A stretch of 5,657 bases of DNA from contig JASJGK010000025.1 of NCBI GenBank assembly GCA_033791585.1, positions 1-5,657 of the forward strand, in the 5' to 3' direction. How positions within the stretch are numbered: position 1 is the first letter of the stretch; each line of letters starts with the position of its first letter. Below the pieces are notes generated by a model. The model was not told where the DNA came from, searched no databases, and saw only the letters and a list, made by a program, of their open reading frames with translations. This document shows, in pieces, positions 1 through 5,657 of this stretch. The translations under genes and the position numbers were made by a program. The stretch comes from JASJGK01 sp033791585 (GTDB lineage Bacteria; SAR324; XYD2-FULL-50-16).

Positions 1-1434
1 GCAGCTGTTTCTTCAAAAGGATTTCTAGCATTTGGCCCTTATGTAACTTTGACCCCAGGGTTATATAAAGCGGAATACCTGCTAAAAATTAGTGCCCCAC
101 TTGGCAGTACTGTCGGGTTTATTGATGTTTCAATAAACCAAGAACCAATCAACCGAAGGGAGATAAAAGGCACAGCCGACAAGTTGGAAACCTTGACCCT
201 TACCTTTGAAGTTACAGAAGAAAACCAAGGTAAAGTTGAAACAAGGCTATTTCTTGATGAAAATGTTGGGGCCAACTTAAAATATGTAAAGATCGATTAC
301 GCTAACCCGCCTAAAAAAAGAAAGTTTAAAGAAGTCTTATTTGGAAATAAAAATACTAGGCGGCAAAATCCTGAGGTTTTTGTTAGTAAAAATAGCCCTT
401 TAAAAAAGGGTTACTTTGCAATTCTTGCCGCGACCGATGGTAAAGATGGTGTGCATGGTATTTTTATATTAAATGGCGCAGGGAAACTAGTTCGAACGAT
501 TCCTATTAATGACTCTGAGCCAGACCTTAAAGGGAAAATTGAAAAGAAAAATAAGTACCTACCTATTGAAAATCGCTTTCCACATGGTTTCTATATAAGC
601 AAAAATGGTGATATACTTTTTAATGATGGAGACTTTGGCAACACAATCAGAAAAATTGATTGGTGCGGAAATAAAATCTGGACCCAAGTTGCCCAAACTC
701 ACCATTCCATTGAGGTTCATGAGGGCCTAATTTATACTTGGGAAGGTTATGGTATTGCTGTTAAGGACGAGGTGACAGGGGCCCAAAAGAAAATGATTTT
801 GCTGAAAACCATCTTTGCGCGCAATGAAGAGTTTGGGGTTTTTAACACACACGTTGTTATCGCTTCTGGCCAATATCACGTAAAAGACCCGACACACCAA
901 AATGACGTAGAACCCTTGCCCTTAAAGTATGCCAAAGCTTTTCCTATGTTTAACCCGGGCGATTTACTGATTTCTATAAGAAATTTAAACTTAATTGCCG
1001 TAATAGATAAAGACACATTAAAAATGAAATGGTGGAACCAAGGACTTACAACTAGGCAGCATGACCCAGACTGGCAAGCTGACGGTACAATCAGTATTTA
1101 TAACAACAAATACGGAAGATACCCCAACTTAAGCTTCTCTGAAATTGTTTCGATCAACCCAAAGGATAGTTCTTACAAAATTATCTATTCTGGCGCAAGG
1201 GATAGAGCCTATTCTAGAATGCGAGGCAAGCACCAAGTCCTTAAAGATGGCTCAATCTTAATGACTATGACCCAGCAAGGCCGTGTTCTCGCTGTCGACA
1301 AGAATAAGAAAGTGGTTTTTGAGTTTATTAATCATTATCAGGAAAAGTCTAATCTTGTAGTCTCAGAAGCTATTTATCTTGAGCCTGGTTATTTAGATTT
1401 TAACCCCAGAAAAGAGACTTGCACGCAAAAGTAA
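1..1434 (+). CDS. Arylsulfotransferase (ASST)-like protein with N-terminal beta-sandwich-like domain, 5'-partial
   Basis: The reading frame is open from base 1, so the true start lies upstream and a TTG at 49 is not a credible start. 477 codons are visible, ending in TAA. Codons 1 to about 100 look like a small beta-sandwich, beginning with FGPYVTLTPGLY, a pattern seen in carbohydrate-binding-like modules attached to polysaccharide enzymes. After a basic linker, about codons 135-470 resemble the ASST family, a beta-propeller that moves sulfate between aryl compounds. Family-like stretches are PHGFY (His195), HHSIEVHEG (His234, 235, 240), HQNDVEPLP (His299), GDLLISIRNLN, RQHDPDW (His354) and GKHQVL (His411); which His would be sulfated is not assigned. 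Characterised ASST enzymes are periplasmic and do not use PAPS. The N-terminus is missing, so a signal peptide or membrane anchor cannot be judged. The neighbouring PAPS genes suggest sulfation of a surface polysaccharide or other exported molecule, which is inference. The family call is fairly secure; substrate and donor are unknown. Confidence 0.8.
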   Translation, partial: AAVSSKGFLAFGPYVTLTPGLYKAEYLLKISAPLGSTVGFIDVSINQEPINRREIKGTADKLETLTLTFEVTEENQGKVETRLFLDENVGANLKYVKIDYANPPKKRKFKEVLFGNKNTRRQNPEVFVSKNSPLKKGYFAILAATDGKDGVHGIFILNGAGKLVRTIPINDSEPDLKGKIEKKNKYLPIENRFPHGFYISKNGDILFNDGDFGNTIRKIDWCGNKIWTQVAQTHHSIEVHEGLIYTWEGYGIAVKDEVTGAQKKMILLKTIFARNEEFGVFNTHVVIASGQYHVKDPTHQNDVEPLPLKYAKAFPMFNPGDLLISIRNLNLIAVIDKDTLKMKWWNQGLTTRQHDPDWQADGTISIYNNKYGRYPNLSFSEIVSINPKDSSYKIIYSGARDRAYSRMRGKHQVLKDGSILMTMTQQGRVLAVDKNKKVVFEFINHYQEKSNLVVSEAIYLEPGYLDFNPRKETCTQK

Positions 1435-1576
1435 AGACTCTGTTTTCTAAGTTAACTGAACTTCCTTAGTCTTTGACGAAAAAAGGCATTAGGTGGTTTT
1501 AAAGAATTTTCTCTTGAGCTTGGTAGCATAAATTTGGGTGCTCTGTTATTATTAGATTTATTTTGATTTAAGAGGT

Positions 1577-1595
1577 TTAAAATTACCAATTTTAA
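1577..1595. promoter_or_regulatory. AT-rich inverted repeat, possible operator
   Basis: TTAAAATT (1577-1584) and AATTTTAA (1588-1595) are perfect 8-base arms around ACC. The site lies about 100 bases before cysD and has the size and symmetry of a dimeric repressor or activator site. AT-rich palindromes arise easily by chance in such DNA, so the regulatory reading is only a suggestion. Confidence 0.3.
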
Positions 1596-1612
1596 GCGTT
1601 TTGGGTGAAAAA

Positions 1613-1642
1613 CGGTAAAGCAATGGTACTCAGCCTTTACTG
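1613..1642 (+). promoter_or_regulatory. Possible hairpin in the cysD leader
   Basis: CGGTAAAG (1613-1620) can pair with CTTTACTG (1635-1642), giving eight pairs including one G-U, with a 14-base loop. It is 52 bases before the cysD start. No T run follows, so it is not an intrinsic terminator. It could be part of a 5' leader structure if transcription starts upstream. I do not recognise a known riboswitch. Confidence 0.25.
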
Positions 1643-1694
1643 CGGTCGAGAACCTAACCGAATTAGTTATTAGAACAATTTACTGAAAATATAT

Positions 1695-2606
1695 ATGACG
1701 AATCTAAAACACAATACTTTCAAATATTTGGAGCAACTCGAAGACGAGGCAATCCACATCATTCGAGAAGTTGTTGCTGAATTTAAAAATCCAGTAATGC
1801 TCTATTCTGTGGGGAAGGATTCTGCCGTTATGATTCGTCTGGCCCAAAAAGCTTTTTTCCCGGGTAAATTTCCCTTTAAACTCCTGCATGTTGATACAGA
1901 GTTTAAATTCCCTGAAATGTACGATTTTAGAGACCAGTTTGTAAAAGAAATTGGGGCTAATCTGCTGATTGAAAAAAATCAGGAGTGGATTGATAAAAAG
2001 GCCCACCCTCTAGAACTAGGTGTGGATAAATGTTGTAGCCTGCTAAAAACTAAAGGCTTACTTGACGCGATTAAAGGCCACGGGTTTGATGCTGCCTTTG
2101 GGGGGGCTAGAAGAGATGAAGAAAAGTCTCGGGCAAAGGAACGTATATTTTCTGTTCGTGATGAATTCGGCCAGTGGGACCCAAAAAACCAAAGGCCTGA
2201 ACTTTGGAATTTATACAATACACAGCTTCTTCCCAGCCAAACGGTTCGTGTGTTCCCTATTAGTAATTTTACAGAACTTGATATTTGGCAGTACATAAAA
2301 AAGGAAGATATTCCCATTGTCCCGCTCTATTTCGCTAAAGTTAGAAAAGTTGTAGAAAAGAACGGTCTTATCGTTCCTGTTGAACATTATGGCCCGATCA
2401 AAGATGAAGAGGTAAAAGATCTTTCATGCCGCTATAGAAGCTTAGGCTGCATACCTTGTACAGGTGCTATTAAATCAGAAGCAAAAACGATTGATGATAT
2501 CATAGAAGAGGTTATCAACGCTAAAAACTCGGAACGAGAAAATAGAATTATTGATTTAACCAGTGATTCTTCAATGGAACAAAAAAAGCGAGAGGGGTAC
2601 TTTTAA
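1695..2606 (+). CDS. cysD: Sulfate adenylyltransferase subunit 2 (CysD), with extra CC and CxxC cysteines
   Basis: This is the catalytic small subunit of bacterial ATP sulfurylase, which joins sulfate to ATP to make APS, driven by GTP hydrolysis in CysN, in the cytoplasm. At 303 aa it matches the usual length (E. coli 302). The PP-loop SVGKDS is at residues 38-43, followed by LLHVDTEFKF, FDAAFGGARRDEEKSRAKER, WDPKNQRPELWNLYN, VRVFPISNFTELDIWQYI and the C-terminal MEQKKREGYF, all typical CysD signatures. ATG 1695 is the first ATG after an in-frame stop at 1671; no clear ribosome site precedes it. The oddity is that the region where E. coli has KHTDIMKT reads KCCSLLKT (Cys113, Cys114), and GCWPLTGA is replaced by GCIPCTGA (Cys252, Cys255). 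The only other cysteine is Cys245. This layout resembles iron-sulfur APS reductases. The gene is almost contiguous with cysNC, so the two are very probably co-transcribed. The CysD call is secure; a metal site is inference. Confidence 0.97.
   Translation: MTNLKHNTFKYLEQLEDEAIHIIREVVAEFKNPVMLYSVGKDSAVMIRLAQKAFFPGKFPFKLLHVDTEFKFPEMYDFRDQFVKEIGANLLIEKNQEWIDKKAHPLELGVDKCCSLLKTKGLLDAIKGHGFDAAFGGARRDEEKSRAKERIFSVRDEFGQWDPKNQRPELWNLYNTQLLPSQTVRVFPISNFTELDIWQYIKKEDIPIVPLYFAKVRKVVEKNGLIVPVEHYGPIKDEEVKDLSCRYRSLGCIPCTGAIKSEAKTIDDIIEEVINAKNSERENRIIDLTSDSSMEQKKREGYF
2591..2597 (+). promoter_or_regulatory. Ribosome binding site of cysNC
   Basis: AGAGGGG lies within the last codons of cysD and ends 10 bases before ATG 2608. 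It supports that ATG over a GTG at 2563 in the same frame. It also suggests translational coupling, because ribosomes finishing cysD stop one base before the cysNC start. Confidence 0.65.
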
Positions 2607-2607
2607 C

Positions 2608-4500
2608 ATGAAAGAATTAAACAAATCCCTATTGCGTCTTACAACTACTGGAAGTGTTGATGACGGTAAATCTACATTATTGGGAAGGCTTCTGTACGAC
2701 ACCAATTCTATATTTTTAGACCAATACGCATCCATTTCAGAAACCTCAAAACGAAGTGGTAAGGAAGATGTTGATCTATCTTTATTACTAGATGGGCTTG
2801 CCTCTGAACGGGAGCAAGGGATCACTATTGATGTTGCCTACAGGTATTTTTCCACTGCAAAACGAAAATTTATTGTCACGGATACACCTGGTCACGAGCA
2901 ATATACTAGAAACATGGTTACAGGTGCGTCAAATGCTGAGCTGGCCATTATATTGATTGATGCTCGCAAAGGGATGCAAACACAATCAAAACGGCATGGG
3001 TACTTACTATCCTTGCTCCAAGTGCCACATATGATCGTGGCAATCAATAAAATGGACCTCGTTGATTATTCACAAGAAGTCTATGACGAAATTGTAGCTG
3101 ATTATGTTGAATTTTCTGGTAAACTGGATATCCATGACATTAGTTTTATCCCTATATCTGCCTTAAAGGGGGATAATGTTGCTTCGAGAAGCGAGAAAAT
3201 GCCTTGGTACCAAGGTGAAACCTTGCTGCATGTTTTAGAAAATGTTCATATTGTCGCTGACAAAAACATGATTGATTTTCGCTTTCCTGTGCAAAATGTT
3301 CTTCGTCCAGACCTTAATTTTCGTGGCTTTGCAGGTACTGTGACCTCTGGCACAATACGAGTTGGCGATGAAATTGCCGTTTTGCCTTCGGGTAAAAAGA
3401 CAAAAGTGAAGGAAATTGTAACCTACGACGGGAGCTTAAGCGAAGCTACAAATGGGCGCGCTATCGTTTTAAACTTAGAAGATGAAATAGATATCAGCAG
3501 AGGCGATATGTTGGTGAAGCCCAACAACTTGCCAACCATAACAGATCATATAAATGCTTTTATCATCTGGATGGACGACGAACCTTTAGACCAGTCAACA
3601 CCGTATATTTTAAAACATACAACCTCTAAAGTTAAGGCATTTGTTTCTAAAATTCATTATACGGTGAATGTCAATAATGGACATAGAAACAAAGGGGTAA
3701 AAAGCTTTTCTTTGAATGATACAGGTCGCATTGAACTTAAAACAGTAAAAAATATCTATTGCGATTCTTACCGAAAAAATCAAGGGACAGGCAGTTTTAT
3801 ACTCATTGATCCTATCTCGATGCGTACCGTTGCCTCAGGCATGATTCAAGGCCCAGTAACAACACTGGGCGAAATCAATGACCCTGTTAAAACCAATAAA
3901 TCTTCAAACATAGTTTGGCAAAAGGGTGGCATTGAACCGAAGCAGTACTCCATGCGTAATGGGCATAAACCTGCCGTCTTATGGCTTACTGGTTTTTCAG
4001 GTTCGGGCAAGTCTACCATTGCAGAAACAACGGCGCACCGTTTGTTTGAAAAGGGACACAAGGTTATCTTATTAGACGGTGATAATGTTCGACACGGTCT
4101 TTGTGGGGACTTAAATTTTTCAATAGAAAGCCGCACCGAAAATATTCGGAGGGTAAGTGAGGTGGCAAAATTGTTCTACAATACAGGCCACATTGTAATC
4201 TGTAGTTTTATATCCCCCTTGAAAAACGACCGCCTTTTAGGAAGAGAGCTGATTGAAAAAGGATTTTTTGAAGTCTACGTAAAGTGTGATATTGAAGAAT
4301 GTATTAAACGAGATGTGAAGGGGCTTTATGCAAAGGCTATCGCAGGTGAAATCCCAGATTTTACTGGAATTTCGTCACCTTATGAGGCTCCAGAGAATGC
4401 AGAAATTACCATTGATACCATGTCTGTTTCCGTGGAACAAAGTGCAGAAATGCTTTTAGAAGCTTTGGAGAAGGACGGAATTTTTACCATTGATGATTGA
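2608..4500 (+). CDS. cysNC: Bifunctional sulfate adenylyltransferase subunit 1 / adenylylsulfate kinase (CysN-CysC fusion)
   Basis: The 630-aa protein joins the regulatory GTPase of ATP sulfurylase to APS kinase, so with CysD it makes APS and then phosphorylates it to PAPS. The CysN part (about 1-425) has the P-loop GSVDDGKST (15-23), EREQGITIDVAYRYF, DTPGH (92-96), NKMD (147-150) and ISALKGDNVAS, then two EF-Tu-like beta-barrels (FRGFAGTVTSG, DEIDISRGD). A linker containing SNIVWQ leads to the CysC part (about 455-630): P-loop GFSGSGKST (462-470), DGDNVRHGL (490-498), ENIRRVSEVAKLF, FISP with the conserved serine at 536, KGLYAKA and FTGISSPYEAPENAEI. No key motif is missing, so both activities are expected. 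The length fits fused CysNC and NodQ proteins. ATG 2608 is chosen because it has a ribosome site and the protein then begins as the family does. Fused CysNC is often linked to sulfation rather than cysteine synthesis, though it is not limited to it. Confidence 0.97.
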   Translation: MKELNKSLLRLTTTGSVDDGKSTLLGRLLYDTNSIFLDQYASISETSKRSGKEDVDLSLLLDGLASEREQGITIDVAYRYFSTAKRKFIVTDTPGHEQYTRNMVTGASNAELAIILIDARKGMQTQSKRHGYLLSLLQVPHMIVAINKMDLVDYSQEVYDEIVADYVEFSGKLDIHDISFIPISALKGDNVASRSEKMPWYQGETLLHVLENVHIVADKNMIDFRFPVQNVLRPDLNFRGFAGTVTSGTIRVGDEIAVLPSGKKTKVKEIVTYDGSLSEATNGRAIVLNLEDEIDISRGDMLVKPNNLPTITDHINAFIIWMDDEPLDQSTPYILKHTTSKVKAFVSKIHYTVNVNNGHRNKGVKSFSLNDTGRIELKTVKNIYCDSYRKNQGTGSFILIDPISMRTVASGMIQGPVTTLGEINDPVKTNKSSNIVWQKGGIEPKQYSMRNGHKPAVLWLTGFSGSGKSTIAETTAHRLFEKGHKVILLDGDNVRHGLCGDLNFSIESRTENIRRVSEVAKLFYNTGHIVICSFISPLKNDRLLGRELIEKGFFEVYVKCDIEECIKRDVKGLYAKAIAGEIPDFTGISSPYEAPENAEITIDTMSVSVEQSAEMLLEALEKDGIFTIDD

Positions 4501-4541
4501 GTCAATCCATCCCCAATAAAACGTAATCCCTTAAAATTAAT

Positions 4542-5519
4542 ATGCGCAACAGCCAAGAATCCTATTTTATATTCAATGGTGATGCAGATGGTCTTTGTGC
4601 AGCCCATCAAATTCAATTGTCTGGTGTTCCCTGTAAAAAGGTTATTACAGGCGTTAAGCGAGACATCTCTCTTTTAAAGCAGATTGCAGATGCCCACGAA
4701 CAACAGCTATTTGTTTTTGATATTGCTGTGGAAAAAAACCTGGCAGAGCTTAAAATTTTACTACAAAAAAAATGTAAAATAACTTGGTTTGACCACCATG
4801 TAAGTGAAGAGATTCCTACTTCGCCCCTGTTTACCAACCATATTGACACTGACCCAAATACCAATACCTCTATGCTTGTAAATCAGGCCTTAAAGGGTAA
4901 GTTTGCAAAGTGGGCTGTGGTTGGGTTGTTTGGTGATAATCTACACCAAAGTGCAGAGCTGTTAGCTCAAGAATTAAAAATTAGTGCAGGTGACACTGAG
5001 ACCTTTAAAGAGCTGGGCACCTTGCTCAATTACAACGCTTATGGCAGTGACTTTTCAGATATTTACTTTCACCCCGAAGAGCTGTTTAAGCAAATGAAGC
5101 CATTTGCAGAGCCGTTGGATTTTGTGAAGGGTACAAATATTCTAGAATCTTTGCGTGCAGGTTTTGCTGAAGATTTAAAAAAGGCCAAAAAAGTTGAAGC
5201 AATTGCCAAGGGCATCTATATTTTTCCTAATGAAAAATGGGCTAGAAGGGTAATTGGCGTTTATGCTAACCAGCTGGTTAGTGAAAGCCCTGACTCGGCA
5301 ATGGCTCTACTTATTGGCAAAGGTGACGCTAGTTCTGGTGATGAAACCTACCTTATTTCTGTCCGTGCCCCCATAAATGGAACTTTGAGCGCAGCGGCGC
5401 TTTGTAAAAAATTCCCTACTGGCGGTGGCCGTATAAAAGCTGCAGGGATCAATCAACTCCCCAAAGCCCAATTAGGGGATTTTGTAGAAGCTTTTAGTAA
5501 CTATTTTGTTGTTGAATAA
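4542..5519 (+). CDS. DHH/DHHA1 family phosphoesterase, candidate PAP phosphatase
   Basis: This 325-aa cytoplasmic protein has the order of a DHH phosphoesterase: motif I NGDADG (Asp14, Asp16), motif II VFDIAVEKN (Asp60), motif III WFDHHVSEE (Asp84-His85-His86) and motif IV GLFGDN (Asp132). These residues normally bind two metal ions, often manganese. The C-terminal DHHA1 part ends in GGGRIKAAG (294-302), where many relatives have His after the three glycines; here it is Arg297. Size and layout match NrnA-type enzymes, which degrade short RNAs and dephosphorylate PAP, rather than the longer RecJ. The gene follows cysNC by 41 bases in the same direction, with no terminator between, so it is probably in the same transcript. 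From that setting I infer a role in removing PAP formed by sulfotransferases; nanoRNase or cyclic-dinucleotide-product hydrolysis are alternatives. The start is the first ATG after an in-frame stop at 4524 and lies just before motif I. No Shine-Dalgarno sequence is visible. The family is secure; the substrate is not. Confidence 0.9.
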   Translation: MRNSQESYFIFNGDADGLCAAHQIQLSGVPCKKVITGVKRDISLLKQIADAHEQQLFVFDIAVEKNLAELKILLQKKCKITWFDHHVSEEIPTSPLFTNHIDTDPNTNTSMLVNQALKGKFAKWAVVGLFGDNLHQSAELLAQELKISAGDTETFKELGTLLNYNAYGSDFSDIYFHPEELFKQMKPFAEPLDFVKGTNILESLRAGFAEDLKKAKKVEAIAKGIYIFPNEKWARRVIGVYANQLVSESPDSAMALLIGKGDASSGDETYLISVRAPINGTLSAAALCKKFPTGGGRIKAAGINQLPKAQLGDFVEAFSNYFVVE

Positions 5520-5566
5520 CTAGCATTGTGGGTTAGTTAGATTTTGTAAAGAAACTTCCAAAACGT

Positions 5567-5611
5567 AAAAAGCCCCCCAATTTAAAATAAATCAAATTGG
5601 GGGGCTTTTTT
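5567..5611. terminator. Strong bidirectional intrinsic terminator
   Basis: AAAAAGCCCCCCAATTT (5567-5583) and AAATTGGGGGGCTTTTT (5594-5610) are perfect 17-base complementary arms around a 10-base loop, with one further T at 5611. The GC core with T runs on both strands should stop transcription from the DHH gene on the + strand and from the tRNA gene on the - strand. It begins 47 bases after the DHH stop codon and ends 18 bases from the tRNA 3' end. Confidence 0.93.
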
Positions 5612-5629
5612 CCATCCACCCTAGGGTAA

Positions 5630-5657
5630 TGGTACCGAGTGCCGGAATCGAACCGGC
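5630..5657 (-). tRNA. 3' part of a tRNA gene, probably tRNA-Leu (cut by window end)
   Basis: On the - strand the end of the window reads as a complete T arm, GCCGG-TTCGATT-CCGGC (5657-5641), then the acceptor 3' strand ACTCGGT (5640-5634), discriminator A (5633) and encoded CCA (5632-5630). The T stem pairs perfectly and the loop has the expected TTC. The anticodon is outside the window. The CTCGGTACCA ending and A73 resemble gammaproteobacterial tRNA-Leu, for example the GAG isoacceptor with its G1-U72 pair. The tRNA call is secure; the amino acid is a guess at about 60%. Confidence 0.88.

Larger units (their letters stand above)
1435..1694. other. Non-coding gap before cysD, with leader-like structure
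   Basis: These 260 bases hold no convincing reading frame and are AT-rich. The promoter of cysD-cysNC probably lies here, but I see no clean -35/-10 pair; TTGATT at 1563-1568 is the best -35-like word and has no good partner. There is no clear terminator after the upstream gene. A weak fold (AAAGACT 1433-1439 with AGTCTTT 1468-1474, enclosing AAGTT/AACTT) lacks a T run. Two better inverted repeats are listed separately. No Shine-Dalgarno sequence is evident before the cysD ATG. Confidence 0.5.

Noticed and set aside
49..51. TTG as the start of the ASST-like gene
   Set aside because: The frame is open back to base 1 and the residues before it (FGPYVT) are part of the same domain pattern.
1433..1474. 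Terminator after the ASST-like gene
   Set aside because: The pairing is short and AT-rich, with a long interrupted interior and no T run following.
1600..1694. Known riboswitch (SAM type or similar) before cysD
   Set aside because: No conserved riboswitch core could be recognised; only a generic hairpin is visible.
2062..2298. Second + strand frame inside cysD, which might suggest a frameshift
   Set aside because: The CysD frame is intact end to end with all motifs in place, so no frameshift is needed.
1979..2317. Antisense open frame within cysD, and similar ones within cysNC and the DHH gene
   Set aside because: They are shadows of well-conserved genes on the + strand, with no recognisable protein features of their own.
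2563..2607. GTG start for cysNC, 15 codons upstream of the ATG
   Set aside because: It overlaps the end of cysD, lacks its own ribosome site and adds residues not seen in CysN proteins. ATG 2608 has AGAGGGG at a suitable distance.
4495..4507. Palindrome GATTGAGTCAATC over the cysNC stop, as an operator or terminator
   Set aside because: The arms are only six bases around one base, with no T run. It is too weak to call, and nothing else points to a promoter here.
1..5657. CRISPR array, insertion sequence or transposase
   Set aside because: No regularly spaced repeats, terminal inverted repeats or transposase-like frames were seen.

Overview
The window reads as a sulfate-activation and sulfation locus from a low-GC (about 40% by eye) bacterium, most likely a gammaproteobacterium. 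The evidence is a CysD and CysN that follow the Escherichia coli proteins almost motif for motif, and a tRNA gene whose CCA end is encoded in the DNA. The genus cannot be fixed from the sequence, and a marine origin is only a guess.

Layout on the + strand: (1) 1-1434 is the 3' part of a gene that begins before the window. It encodes a beta-sandwich-like domain followed by an arylsulfotransferase (ASST)-like propeller. (2) 1435-1694 is non-coding, with two possible structured elements. (3) 1695-2606 is cysD, the ATP-sulfurylase catalytic subunit, here with an unusual cysteine set. (4) 2608-4500 is a fused cysN-cysC gene (GTPase plus APS kinase), one base after the cysD stop. (5) 4542-5519 is a DHH/DHHA1 phosphoesterase, 41 bases downstream. 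(6) 5567-5611 is a strong, apparently bidirectional terminator. (7) From 5630 to the window end is the 3' part of a tRNA gene on the - strand, probably tRNA-Leu.

How the genes may work together: CysD and CysNC would turn sulfate and ATP into APS and then PAPS, the donor for sulfotransferases. PAPS-dependent sulfotransferases leave PAP (3'-phosphoadenosine 5'-phosphate), which must be removed. Some DHH/DHHA1 proteins (the NrnA family) are known PAP phosphatases, so the third gene may be the clean-up enzyme. The ASST-like protein upstream suggests the sulfate ends up on an exported or surface molecule. No sulfite-forming genes (cysH, cysI, cysJ) are visible, which fits a sulfation role better than cysteine synthesis, although the window is short.

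The most striking detail is that CysD carries both a CC pair and a GCxPCT motif. Together these resemble the [4Fe-4S] ligand pattern of APS reductases, yet they sit inside a protein that otherwise has clear CysD signatures.
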